Source of the DNA: Oceanobacter mangrovi
GTDB taxonomy: Bacteria; Pseudomonadota; Gammaproteobacteria; Pseudomonadales; Oceanobacteraceae
Reading direction: 5' to 3'
Assembly (NCBI RefSeq): GCF_019740315.1
Contig: NZ_JAHXZR010000001.1
Location: forward strand, 806,001 to 870,000
Length of the DNA: 64,000 nt
Shown here: positions 16,629-24,951 of the stretch, piece after piece
How positions within the stretch are numbered: the stretch's first letter is position 1
Layout of the letters: every line of letters starts with the position of its first letter
The notes under the pieces: model-generated
What the model was told of the DNA's origin: nothing
The model's database searches: none
What the model saw: only the letters and a program-made list of their open reading frames with translations
Made by a program: the position numbers and the translations under genes

Positions 16629-17414
16629 ATGCGCGAGAATCGTTTTGAAAACAAGGTCGTGATCGTTACCGGTGCGGCTCAGGGTATTGGCCGTGCGGTG
16701 GCAGAATCCATGGCCGCTGAAGGCGCCACACTGGCGCTGATTGATCTGTCGCCGATTGTTGAGGAAGTGGTGGCCGCCTGTCTGCAACAGGGCTCACCCA
16801 ACTGCATTTACCGGCTTGCCAATCTAGAGCAATACGAATCCGCCAGCGATGCGATTCACTCGGTCATCCGCGAGCTCGGGCGGGTTGATGTGCTGGTCAA
16901 CAACGTTGGCGGCACCATCTGGGCCAAGCCCTATGAGGCCTACGAACCGCACCAGATTGAAAAGGAAATCAACCGCTCACTCTATCCAACCTTGTGGGGC
17001 TGCCATGCAGTGCTGGAAACCATGCAGGCCCAGCGCAGTGGCGTGATCGTCAACGTTTCATCAATTGCCACCCGCGGCCTTAACCGGGTGCCCTATGCGG
17101 CTGCCAAAGGCGGTGTTAATGCCATCACGGCCTGCCTGGCGTTCGAAAACGCCGACAAGGGCGTTCGGGTAAACGCCATTGCGCCGGGCGGCACCGACGT
17201 TGGCCCGCGGCGAATTCCCCGCAATACCGAAAACCAGAGCGAGCAGGAAAAAGTCTGGTACCAGCAGATCGTCGATCAAACCATCGACTCCAGCCTGATG
17301 AAACGCTACGCCACCCCGCAGGAACAGGCCAACGCCATTCTGTTCCTCGCTTCGGATGAATCTTCTTACCTCACCGGTAGCGTGATTCCGGTTGGAGGCG
17401 GGGACCTGGGGTAA
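16629..17414 (+). CDS. benD: cis-1,6-dihydroxycyclohexa-2,4-diene-1-carboxylate dehydrogenase
   Basis: A 261-aa classical short-chain dehydrogenase. The NAD motif GAAQGIG is at residues 15-21, NNVGG near 91 and the catalytic Tyr156/Lys160 in YAAAK with Ser144. It oxidises and decarboxylates the benzoate cis-diol to catechol, which the dioxygenase at 10101-11030 can cleave. It follows benABC on the same strand after a 183-base gap holding a BIME-like repeat, so it may be in the same transcript. XylL is the TOL equivalent. Confidence 0.9.
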   Translation: MRENRFENKVVIVTGAAQGIGRAVAESMAAEGATLALIDLSPIVEEVVAACLQQGSPNCIYRLANLEQYESASDAIHSVIRELGRVDVLVNNVGGTIWAKPYEAYEPHQIEKEINRSLYPTLWGCHAVLETMQAQRSGVIVNVSSIATRGLNRVPYAAAKGGVNAITACLAFENADKGVRVNAIAPGGTDVGPRRIPRNTENQSEQEKVWYQQIVDQTIDSSLMKRYATPQEQANAILFLASDESSYLTGSVIPVGGGDLG

Positions 17415-17420
17415 CGTGCT

Positions 17421-17750
17421 GCCAGCGGCTTTGGGGTCAACGCTGTTGTCACGACATGTCGTGACCCTACGACCCAGAACCACGCATCACCTCCGTAGGG
17501 GCAAGGCATGCCTTGCCAGCGACTTTGGGGTCAACGCTGTTGTCACGACAGGTCGTGACCCTACGACCCAGAACCACGCATCACCTCCGTAGGGGCAAGG
17601 CATGCCTTGCCAGCGGCTTTTAGGAATCAAGGCTGTCGTCACGACATGTCGTGACCCTACGACCCAGAACCACGCATCACCTCCGTAGGGGCAAGGCATG
17701 CCTTGCCAGCGGCTTTTGGGAATCAACGCTGTCGTCACGACGCACCTCAC
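17421..17750. repeat. Tandem ~95-bp repeats, each with two perfect palindromes
   Basis: Three full units and a partial fourth; the TCACGACA marker occurs at about 17448, 17542, 17638 and 17734, giving periods of 94, 96 and 96. Most units contain TCACGACATGTCGTGA (one copy has ACAGGTCG) and GGCAAGGCATGCCTTGCC, both perfect palindromes. The open frames across the array are not genes. It lies between benD and a small membrane protein gene. Confidence 0.92.
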
Positions 17751-17825
17751 AAAGGTAGCGGTGACGGTTTGAAGCAGACAGACACAAGGCTGCATAATCT
17801 GGTCATCGCCTCGAAAGGATTCAGC

Positions 17826-18167
17826 ATGGCCAAACGTCGTTTACCTGGTTGCAACGTCTGTGGTGGCCGATTACGCCAGATCGGCAAAATTGCTCCCGAT
17901 AACTTCACTCCTTACCTCATTTACACACCGGCAATAGATAAGATTGCCCCCCGGGACGGCGCTGGTTGGTTTGCAGCTTCGCTGATGCTTGGCATGCTTG
18001 TTTCAAGCCCTTTGTGGGCCGAACAGCTGTCACTGGCGATTGCGATTATCTGTGGCGCTGGTGGACTGGGTGCATGGTTGTGGCGACGTCCTCGGGATTT
18101 GTACCGTTGCGGTCAATGCGGCGGTGAGTTTGTTGGCAGACAACTGTGGCCGCTCAAGCGTTTTTAA
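17826..18167 (+). CDS. Small zinc-ribbon-like membrane protein, unknown function
   Basis: A 113-aa protein. A Cys pair near the N-terminus (CNVC, residues 9-12) and another near the C-terminus (CGQC, about residue 95) could form one zinc ribbon. Between them lie two hydrophobic helices (AASLMLGMLVSSPLWA and LAIAIICGAGGLGAWLW), so both Cys pairs would face the same side of the inner membrane. The ATG at 17826 has AAAGGA upstream. I do not recognise a named family. It interrupts the run of benzoate genes. Confidence 0.6.
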   Translation: MAKRRLPGCNVCGGRLRQIGKIAPDNFTPYLIYTPAIDKIAPRDGAGWFAASLMLGMLVSSPLWAEQLSLAIAIICGAGGLGAWLWRRPRDLYRCGQCGGEFVGRQLWPLKRF

Positions 18168-18192
18168 CTCTGAATAATCATGGATGACCAAT

Positions 18193-18633
18193 ATGAGTAG
18201 AGAGCAGCTGATCAAAGACATCGAAGCTGTATTTGGACCGCTTGCTTACCCGTCTGGACCATTGACAGATTCTTGTTATGACGAAGGAATTGCAGCCTTT
18301 TTCTCAGGTAAACGCTGGCAGGAACTGACGATTATTGAGCTGCGTCGTTATTCCGCAGCCTTGTCATTTCTGCAACCTGAAGCGTTTCGTTATTTTCTGC
18401 CTGCGTTTATGCGAGCTGAGCTGATTGATCCTGCAAGCGCCGATGTTATCGGCCAGTCGATCGTCTATAAATTCGCCGAACCGGAAGCCTTTTGGGCTGC
18501 TACCTATGAACAGCGACTGGCGCTGTTTTCAGCCGCAGAAAAGCGCGTGATCCTGGAGTTTCTGGATTACATGCAAACGACTTATGGGCAATTTGAAGAC
18601 GATGTGATTTATGCAGCCTCGCGGCTGCTTTGA
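18193..18633 (+). CDS. Hypothetical protein, possibly DUF6714-like
   Basis: A 146-aa soluble protein starting at the ATG at 18193; an upstream ATG at 18184 is possible. It has an alpha-helical pattern with IIELRRYSAALSFLQPEAFRYFLPAFM in the middle, which resembles the DUF6714 group of small proteins found beside unrelated genes. Nothing points to a catalytic function. It starts 25 bases after the zinc-ribbon protein, so the two may be a small operon unrelated to benzoate. Its A+T content is higher than that of the flanking ben genes. Confidence 0.6.
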   Translation: MSREQLIKDIEAVFGPLAYPSGPLTDSCYDEGIAAFFSGKRWQELTIIELRRYSAALSFLQPEAFRYFLPAFMRAELIDPASADVIGQSIVYKFAEPEAFWAATYEQRLALFSAAEKRVILEFLDYMQTTYGQFEDDVIYAASRLL

Positions 18634-18681
18634 GCCATCGCTATCCTGCTCGTGCAAGTTCTGCCGCTTCTGGCCGCTGGC

Positions 18682-18717
18682 TGCACAATCTGGCTAGCCT
18701 GCTGCAGGATCTGGCTA
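18682..18717 (+). promoter_or_regulatory. Tandem BenR/XylS-type operator upstream of ridA-benE
   Basis: TGCACAATCTGGCTA (18682-18696) and TGCAGGATCTGGCTA (18703-18717) both match TGCA-N6-GGNTA exactly and are spaced 21 bp apart, as at the TOL Pm promoter. A -10-like TACCCT follows at 18740-18745, 22 bases after the proximal site. The next gene starts at 18804. Confidence 0.85.
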
Positions 18718-18803
18718 GTGGTTCAACTTTGGCGCTGTGTACCCTGCTGAATACCCGAGCCAGAGACTCGGAAAATCCAATAACAATAATCAGCGAGATT
18801 ACC

Positions 18804-19244
18804 ATGAGTGATGTTTCTGCCGCGTCGTCGGCTGCCGTTTCCCGTTCCCCAAAACCGCGTGTTATCGTGCCGTCCGGAATGGAGTTTGTGCGTGACGAGA
18901 TTGGTTATGCGCCTGCGGTGCTGGCCAATGGCACCCTCTATATCGCCGGTCAGATTGGCCGCGACGATAACCGCCAGCTGGTGGTGGAGAAGGAAGCCCA
19001 GTTTGTACAGGTGTTCGAGAATATGCGGCGGGTGCTGGAAAGCGCCGGAGCCCGCTTCGACAATCTGGTCGAGATGACCAGCTTCCATACCGACATGCGT
19101 GATTTGCCCTTGTTTATGCAGGTACGGGATCGTTATCTGGCTGGTGTACAGGTGGCCTGGACGGCGATTGGTGCCGCTCAGTTGTGCGGTGCACCCGGCT
19201 ATTTTCTCGAAGTGAAGGCGATTGCGCAGCTTGATTCATTGTGA
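18804..19244 (+). CDS. RidA/YjgF/UK114 family protein
   Basis: A 146-aa member of the Rid family with a 20-residue N-terminal extension. The core begins RVIVPSGMEFVRDEIGYAPAV, and includes LYIAGQIGRDD, FENMRRVLESAGARFDNLVEMTSF and a C-terminal FLEVKAIAQL. The arginine that binds carboxylates in true RidA (within the motif NRVA or similar) is not obvious: the C-terminal part reads AWTAIGAAQLCGAPG, so this is probably a non-RidA subfamily. It lies directly behind a tandem BenR-type operator and ends 15 bases before benE, implying a role in or beside benzoate metabolism. Confidence 0.82.
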   Translation: MSDVSAASSAAVSRSPKPRVIVPSGMEFVRDEIGYAPAVLANGTLYIAGQIGRDDNRQLVVEKEAQFVQVFENMRRVLESAGARFDNLVEMTSFHTDMRDLPLFMQVRDRYLAGVQVAWTAIGAAQLCGAPGYFLEVKAIAQLDSL

Positions 19245-19259
19245 TTTTGGCGGGTGTTC

Positions 19260-20435
19260 ATGCTGAAGGATATTTCTGTATCGGCCATTGTGGCTGGCCT
19301 GATGGCGGTGCTGGTGTCGTATTCCGGGCCGCTGGCGATTGTATTTCAGGCTGGCGACAGCGCTGGCATATCCCATCAGATGATGACCTCTTGGATCTGG
19401 GCCATATCGATGGCGGCCGGGGTCACCAGTCTGGCCCTTAGTGCCTGGCTGAAGGTGCCCGTGCTGACGGCCTGGTCGGCACCAGGGACGGTGTTGCTGC
19501 TGACACTGTTCCCGGAGCTGTCGCTTAACGAAGCGGTGGGCGCTTATATCACCGCAGCACTGGTGCTGTTGCTGATTGGTGTTACCGGTTGGTTTGACCG
19601 CGTGGTGCATGTGATTCCTCGCGGTGTTTCGGCCGCCATGATTGGCGGAATCCTGTTTGATTTCGGCCTCGGAGCCTTTCGGCCGCTGGCGGATTACCCG
19701 CTGGTGACGGTGGTGATGGTGCTGGGGTTTGTGGCCTTCAAGTTGCTGAGTGGCAGCTGGTCGCTGGTGTTGTTGGCGCTGCTGGGCTTTGGCTTGTCGC
19801 TCGCCACGCTGGGCGTGGATACCAGCCAGCTGCGCTGGGAACTGGCGTCGCCGCAGTGGATTACGCCGCAATGGAATCTGCATAGCACCCTGAGTCTGGC
19901 CTTGCCATTGGTGATTGTCAGCCTGACCGGCCAGTTTCTGCCGGGCTTTGCGATTCTGAAAAACGCCGGTTATCAGGTCGCCAGTCGGCCGATTCTGACC
20001 AGCCTGTCACTGGTGTCGATTCCGGTGGCGCTGTTTGGTGGTATCACGTCGGTGCTGGCGGCGATTACGGCGTCGATCTGTACCAGCCCGGAAGCCCATC
20101 CAAATCCGGACAAGCGTTATATTGCCGGGATCGCCAACGGCATTTTCTACCTTATCGGCGGCCTGTTTGCAGGCAGCATTGTGCTCTTCTTTACCAGCTT
20201 TCCGACGGTGATGATCGCCATGATTGCCGGGCTGGCCTTGCTCGGAGCCATCAGCAACAGCCTGCAGACAGCTCTGTCAGACCCGGATCACCGCGACGCC
20301 GCATTGGTAACCTTTATGACCACTGCTTCGGGCGTCAGCCTGATGGGCATTGGCGCGGCGTTCTGGGGCATTGTGCTGGGTGGTTTGGTGTATCTGCTGA
20401 GCGAGTTACTGGCTCGGCGCAAGCAGCGGCGCTGA
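19260..20435 (+). CDS. benE: Benzoate/proton symporter
   Basis: A 391-aa membrane protein with about 11-12 helices. BenE features include the opening LKDISVSAIVAGLMAVLVSYSGP, TAWSAPGTVLL near residue 75 and the GFAILKNAGYQ stretch near 240, followed by SICTSPEAHPNPDKRY. BenE imports benzoate with a proton. The ATG at 19260 is preferred to a GTG two codons upstream. It follows the RidA-like gene by 15 bases and shares its BenR-type operator. Confidence 0.92.
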   Translation: MLKDISVSAIVAGLMAVLVSYSGPLAIVFQAGDSAGISHQMMTSWIWAISMAAGVTSLALSAWLKVPVLTAWSAPGTVLLLTLFPELSLNEAVGAYITAALVLLLIGVTGWFDRVVHVIPRGVSAAMIGGILFDFGLGAFRPLADYPLVTVVMVLGFVAFKLLSGSWSLVLLALLGFGLSLATLGVDTSQLRWELASPQWITPQWNLHSTLSLALPLVIVSLTGQFLPGFAILKNAGYQVASRPILTSLSLVSIPVALFGGITSVLAAITASICTSPEAHPNPDKRYIAGIANGIFYLIGGLFAGSIVLFFTSFPTVMIAMIAGLALLGAISNSLQTALSDPDHRDAALVTFMTTASGVSLMGIGAAFWGIVLGGLVYLLSELLARRKQRR

Positions 20436-20461
20436 GTGCTGGGGCTGGTGTAGTCTCTCAC

Positions 20462-20862
20462 TCGAATACTCGTCATTCCAGACTTGCTCTGGAATCCAGA
20501 CAGCGGGGCAATTTTCTGTGCCGCTTGGATCCCAAATCTCGCAAGCTCGTTTGGGAAGACGGTGTTATTTACGCAGTCTGAGGTCTGGTGTATTCACACG
20601 CTCGAATACTCGTCATTCCAGACTTGCTCTGGAATCCAGACAGCGCGGCAATTTTTTGTGCCGCATGGCTCCCAAATCTCGCAAGCTCGTTTGGGAAGAC
20701 GGTGTTATTTACGCAGTCTGAGGTCTGGTGTATTCACACGCTCGAATACTCGTCATTCCAGACTTGCTCTGGAATCCAGACAGCGGGGCAATTTTTTGTG
20801 CCGCTTGGATCCCAAATCTCGCAAGCTCGTTTGGGAAGACGGTGTCATTTACGGCGTACCCG
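20462..20862. repeat. Three tandem 140-bp repeats
   Basis: The marker TCGAATACTCGTCATTCCAG starts at 20462, 20602 and 20742, exactly 140 bases apart. Each unit holds two stems: ATTCCAGA-N5-TCTGGAAT and TCCCAAA-N13-TTTGGGA. Units differ at only a few bases, suggesting recent duplication. Open frames across the array on either strand are not genes. Confidence 0.93.
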
Positions 20863-20940
20863 TCTCCCATACGCCCAAGCCCGTATGCAAGCGGGACGCC
20901 TGCTCTCCCGGTTTCCTCTTTATCCCTTTTCTCCCCCGGC

Positions 20941-20976
20941 TGCAGAAGCCGGATAGAAGCCTGCACAATCTGGCTA
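20941..20976 (+). promoter_or_regulatory. Tandem BenR/XylS-type operator of the ABC importer
   Basis: TGCAGAAGCCGGATA (20941-20955) and TGCACAATCTGGCTA (20962-20976) both match TGCA-N6-GGNTA and are 21 bp apart. The proximal 15-mer is identical to the distal site before ridA-benE. A -10-like TTTAAT begins 21 bases later, at 20998. The first ABC gene starts at 21082. Confidence 0.85.
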
Positions 20977-21081
20977 TTGGTCTGTTGATCTGACGCATTT
21001 AATGACTCTCAGGGGGACCCGGCAGCAGCGGCTGGCGGGTCGTCAGCGCACAACAATAATAAAACTCATACGGATCAATTC

Positions 21082-22254
21082 ATGAAAACACGTACTCTCT
21101 ACCGGGGCCTGTCTTCGGCTCTGCTGGGTCTTTCCTTATCCTGTTCTGCCATCAGCCAGGCTGAAGAGCCAATCAAGGTCGGCATTATGTTGCCGTTCAG
21201 CGGTGTTTACGCGGCACTGGGTGATGCTGGCCGTAACGGCCTCAAGATGGCACTGGCCGAACATGCGTCAGATTTGCACGGTCGTGAAATCGAATACATC
21301 GAAGTGGATACCGAAGCGCGGCCCGAGCGGGCGCCGGAAATTGCGACCTCGCTGATGAGTCAGCAGCAGGCCGACTTTATTGTTGGTCCGGTGCACTCCG
21401 GGGTGGCGATGGGCATGCTGAAGGTGCTGCGTAACAAAAAGCCGATTGTGATTATCCCTAACGCCGGTGCCAACGCGGCGACTGGCCCCTGGTGTGCCGG
21501 TAACGTTTTCCGCACCTCATTCTCGGCCTGGCAGCCGTCTTATCCGATGGGGCAGGTGGCGCTCGACCGTGGTTACAAGCGGGTTGTGACCATGAGCTGG
21601 AACTATGGCTTTGGCAAGGAAAGCCTGGAAGCCTTTGAGGAATCCTTTACTGCTGGTGGCGGTGAAGTGGTGAAACAGATCATGGTGCCGTTCCCGAAAA
21701 CCGAGTTCCAGAGCTACATCACGGATATTGCCTCGATGAAACCGGACGCGGTGTTTGTGTTCTTCGCAGGCGGTGGTGCGGTGAAGTTCGTCAAGGATTA
21801 CGACGCGCTCGGTCTGCGCGGCAAGATTCCGTTGCTGGGCAGTGGTTTCCTCACCGAAGGGACGCTGGCAGCCCAGGGTGAAGCGGCCGAAGGCATCCTG
21901 ACCGGCCTGCACTATGCCGATGAAATCAGCAACGACGCCAATCGCAATTTCCGCACGGCCTATGAAACACGTTTTGGCAAGCCAGCCGACCTTTACGCAG
22001 TACAGGGTTACGACACCGGTTTGTTGATCGCCCAGGCGGTGCAGCAGCTGAAAGGTGATATCAGTGATCGTGATGCCCTGATCAAGGTGATGGAGCAGTC
22101 CACCATCAAGAGCCCACGCGGCGACTTCCATTTCTCCAAAGCCCATAACCCGGTGCAAAACATCTATCTGCGTGAAGTGCAGGACGGTGAAAACCGGGTG
22201 ATCGATATTGCCGCTGCCGGGCTGGAAGATCCTGCCCGCGGCTGCAAGTTGTAA
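21082..22254 (+). CDS. Branched-chain-type ABC transporter substrate-binding protein (probable aromatic acid binding)
   Basis: A 390-aa type I periplasmic binding protein (LivJ/Peripla_BP_6). Residues 1-27 form a signal peptide ending SCSAISQA. The mature start IKVGIMLPFSGVYAALGD is the family hallmark, followed by the hinge motif DFIVGPVHSGVAMGML. Members of this branch bind amino acids or aromatic acids such as benzoate derivatives. It heads a five-gene operon and is preceded by a tandem BenR-type operator, so an aromatic acid is the likely ligand. Ligand identity is inferred from regulation only. Confidence 0.88.
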   Translation: MKTRTLYRGLSSALLGLSLSCSAISQAEEPIKVGIMLPFSGVYAALGDAGRNGLKMALAEHASDLHGREIEYIEVDTEARPERAPEIATSLMSQQQADFIVGPVHSGVAMGMLKVLRNKKPIVIIPNAGANAATGPWCAGNVFRTSFSAWQPSYPMGQVALDRGYKRVVTMSWNYGFGKESLEAFEESFTAGGGEVVKQIMVPFPKTEFQSYITDIASMKPDAVFVFFAGGGAVKFVKDYDALGLRGKIPLLGSGFLTEGTLAAQGEAAEGILTGLHYADEISNDANRNFRTAYETRFGKPADLYAVQGYDTGLLIAQAVQQLKGDISDRDALIKVMEQSTIKSPRGDFHFSKAHNPVQNIYLREVQDGENRVIDIAAAGLEDPARGCKL

Positions 22255-22348
22255 GCAATCTGACGATTGCCGGTGGCTGGTTACGGCTGCGCATTGCGGT
22301 GTAGCCGGGGCCAGCCTCTTGATCAAAACCTTGTAGACGCAGGTGGTT

Positions 22349-23212
22349 ATGGACTTTGCGATTTTTCTTGTGCAATTGCTCAACGGCCTGCAGTACGGCT
22401 TGCTGTTGTTCCTGATTGCTTCCGGCCTGACGCTGGTGTTTGGGGTGATGGGTATCCTCAACCTGGCGCACGGCTCGATGTACATGATTGGTGCGTACCT
22501 GATGTGGTACTTCGTGCAGCTGACCGATTCGTTTGTGCTGGCGGCCTTGTTGTCGGCGGTGATTGCGCTGCTGCTCGGCGTGGTGATTGAAAAGACCCTG
22601 ATCAACCGGCTTTACCGCCGTAACCATCTGGATCAGGTACTGCTGACGATCGGCATGATCTTTGTGTTTAACGCCATGCAAAGCCTGTTGTGGGGCGACG
22701 ACCCGCTCGGCGTGGCTGTGCCGGGCTGGCTGTCGGGTTCGATCAGTCTGACCGAGCTGGTGGAATACCCCGTGTATCGGATTTTTGTCGCCTTGCTGTG
22801 CCTGTTACTGGCGGCCGGATTGTATCTGGTGATCAACCGTACCCGCCTCGGCATGCTGGTACGGGCCGGTGAGTCGAACCGCGAAATGGTTGAGTGCCTC
22901 GGCATCGATATCAATCGCCTCTACACCATCGTATTTGGTGCCGGGGTGATGCTGGCGGCACTGGCCGGCGTGGTGTCGGCACCGATGGCGTCGATTGTGC
23001 CGGGTATGGGGGAGCATGTGCTGATCAGCTGTTTTGTGGTGGTGGTGATTGGTGGCATGGGCTCCATCAAGGGAGCCTTCGTGGCGGCTCTGATGGTGGG
23101 CATCGTGGATACCTTTGCGGCGGTGTTATTGCCGCAGCTGTCTTCGATGATCGTCTACATCCTGATGGCGGTGATTTTGATCATCAAGCCTCAGGGACTT
23201 TTCTCCAGCTAG
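22349..23212 (+). CDS. livH: Branched-chain-type ABC permease (LivH-like)
   Basis: A 287-aa inner-membrane permease with about eight helices. The LivH motif ASGLTLVFGVMGILNLAHGS is near residue 25, and the cytoplasmic coupling loop RAGESNREMVECLGIDI near 175. ATG at 22349 was chosen over a GTG two codons upstream because AGGTGG lies at a good distance. It pairs with the LivM-like protein encoded 13 bases downstream to form the pore. Confidence 0.9.
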   Translation: MDFAIFLVQLLNGLQYGLLLFLIASGLTLVFGVMGILNLAHGSMYMIGAYLMWYFVQLTDSFVLAALLSAVIALLLGVVIEKTLINRLYRRNHLDQVLLTIGMIFVFNAMQSLLWGDDPLGVAVPGWLSGSISLTELVEYPVYRIFVALLCLLLAAGLYLVINRTRLGMLVRAGESNREMVECLGIDINRLYTIVFGAGVMLAALAGVVSAPMASIVPGMGEHVLISCFVVVVIGGMGSIKGAFVAALMVGIVDTFAAVLLPQLSSMIVYILMAVILIIKPQGLFSS

Positions 23213-23224
23213 GGCGGGCCTGCG

Positions 23225-24193
23225 ATGACGTATTTTTTCGGTAAAAAAACCGAACAGCTGTTTATCTGGCTGTTCTTTCCGCTGGCGTTGCTGCTGCCGC
23301 TGTTTCTGGAGCAGAACGAGTTTTACGTTAACAAGCTGACCAGCGTGGTGATTTTCGCCATCTTTGTGATGTCGCTGGATTATCTGGTTGGTCGTTGCGG
23401 CATGATCACGCTGGGTCATTCGATGTTTTATGGCCTGGGCGGTTATCTGTTTATCCTGATTGCACCTGAGTTCGAGGCGGTGAATTTCTGGGTCTACACC
23501 TTCTATATCTGTGTGCTGGCGGCGGCGATTGCGCTGGTGGTTGGAGTGATTGTGCTGCGCACCAGTGGTGTCTACATGATCATGATTACGCTGGCGATTG
23601 CGCAGATGTGTTTCTATTTCTTCTCCGACTCGGTGGAATTTGGTGGCAACGACGGTCTGTTTATCCTGATGAAGCCGGATACCAGCCTGTTCGGGCTGGC
23701 GTTCTTCAATCTCGATGATCCGCTGCACTTCTACTATTTCTGTCTGCTGTCGCTGTTCAACTGCCTGGTGTTCTGGAAGCTGGTCACCGGCTCGCGCTTT
23801 GGCCGCATTATGGAAGCGGTGAAAGACAACCCGCAGCGCACCACCGCGCTGGGTTACAACGTCTTCCTGTTCCGGCTGCTGAGTTATGTGATGGCCTCGG
23901 CGCTGGCGGCCTATGCCGGTTACCTGTTCGCACTGCAGTACGGTTTTGTGAATCCGTCGATGATGTCGTGGCAAACCTCGGGGTCGGCGCTGGTGATGTC
24001 GATTCTTGGTGGCATGGGGTCGCTCTACGGCGCGATTCTGGGCACCGTGGTTTATGAAGGTCTGCACTACAGCCTTGAGCACCTGACCGAACACTGGTTG
24101 CTGCTGATGGGCTGTCTGATCATCGCCATGGTGATGTTGTTCAAGGCCGGTATTGCCGGTTTCCTGGAAAACCTGCTGGAGCGCCGCAAATGA
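23225..24193 (+). CDS. livM: Branched-chain-type ABC permease (LivM-like)
   Basis: A 322-aa permease with about nine to ten helices. Typical LivM features are SLDYLVGRCGMITLGHSMFY near residue 50 and the coupling loop MEAVKDNPQRTTALGYNVF near 195. The start lies 13 bases after livH, and the stop overlaps the ATPase start as ATGA, implying coupled translation. Confidence 0.9.
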   Translation: MTYFFGKKTEQLFIWLFFPLALLLPLFLEQNEFYVNKLTSVVIFAIFVMSLDYLVGRCGMITLGHSMFYGLGGYLFILIAPEFEAVNFWVYTFYICVLAAAIALVVGVIVLRTSGVYMIMITLAIAQMCFYFFSDSVEFGGNDGLFILMKPDTSLFGLAFFNLDDPLHFYYFCLLSLFNCLVFWKLVTGSRFGRIMEAVKDNPQRTTALGYNVFLFRLLSYVMASALAAYAGYLFALQYGFVNPSMMSWQTSGSALVMSILGGMGSLYGAILGTVVYEGLHYSLEHLTEHWLLLMGCLIIAMVMLFKAGIAGFLENLLERRK

Positions 24194-24951
24194 CTCATGC
24201 AACCGTTTTGCAAACCGAAGGGCTGTGCAAGTACTGGGGTGGCGTCAAGGCGCTCGACAATATGTCGCTGAGTTTCCACGACAAATCCGTGCACGGCATT
24301 GTTGGCCCCAATGGCGCAGGCAAAAGCACCTTGCTGAATCTGCTCTGTGGCAGCTACAAACCGACCGCCGGGCGCATTCTGCATCAGGGCGAAGCCATTG
24401 AGGATATTCGCGCTTACCAGTTTGTACGCCGTGGTATTGGCCGCGGGTTCCAGAAAACCAATATCTATCCTCAGGTCACTTGCCTGGAAAACTGCTGCAT
24501 TGCGGCCCAGCGCAGAGTCGGCGGCAGCTTCAATATCCTGCTGTCGAAAAACAGCAGCGCACTGCTGAAGGAGATGGCCGAACAGGCGTTACAGCAGGTC
24601 GGGCTGGGCAGTCGGCGTGACACCATCGCCAGCCAGATCAGCTATGGCGAACAGCGGCAGCTGGAAATTGCCATGGTACTGGCGACCGCACCTTCGGTGC
24701 TGTTGCTGGATGAACCCATGGCAGGCATGGGCCATGAAGAATCCCGGCTGATTATCGAATTGCTGAAAAAGCTCAAACAGGACTACTGCATTGTGCTGGT
24801 TGAGCACGATATGGACGCCGTGTTTGAACTGTCGGACCAGCTCACCGTGATGGTTAACGGCCAGCATCTGGTAACCGGCTGTGTCGATGAGGTGCGCAAT
24901 AACAGCAAGGTAAAAGAGGCCTACCTGGGCCAGGGCGATGAGGTGATCTGA
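24190..24951 (+). CDS. livG: ABC transporter ATPase (LivG-like)
   Basis: A 253-aa ATPase. Walker A GPNGAGKST is at residues 39-47, the ABC signature appears as ISYGEQRQLEIAM, Walker B as VLLLDEPMAGM, and the switch His in VLVEHDMD. The signature has YG rather than SG, a common variant in LivG. It overlaps livM by four bases and shares one base with livF. With LivF it powers import through LivHM. Confidence 0.9.
   Translation: MTHATVLQTEGLCKYWGGVKALDNMSLSFHDKSVHGIVGPNGAGKSTLLNLLCGSYKPTAGRILHQGEAIEDIRAYQFVRRGIGRGFQKTNIYPQVTCLENCCIAAQRRVGGSFNILLSKNSSALLKEMAEQALQQVGLGSRRDTIASQISYGEQRQLEIAMVLATAPSVLLLDEPMAGMGHEESRLIIELLKKLKQDYCIVLVEHDMDAVFELSDQLTVMVNGQHLVTGCVDEVRNNSKVKEAYLGQGDEVI

Noticed and set aside
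17421-17750. CRISPR-like regular repeats
   Set aside because: Units of about 95 bp are repeated in full with no unique spacers, and contain long palindromes; no cas gene is nearby. The same reasoning excludes the arrays at 5932 and 20462.
17791-17805. Candidate BenR-type site TGCATAATCTGGTCA before the zinc-ribbon gene
   Set aside because: The second half reads GGTCA instead of GGNTA, and no partner lies 21 bp away.
18691-18706. Possible sigma54 promoter TGGCTAGCCTGCTGCA before ridA
   Set aside because: The partial match arises from the two BenR-type sites, which fit their own consensus exactly and overlap it.
20484-20993. Overlapping open frames with repeated peptide units before the ABC operon
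   Set aside because: They are translations of the 140-bp DNA repeats and have no start signals; one runs into the BenR-type operator.
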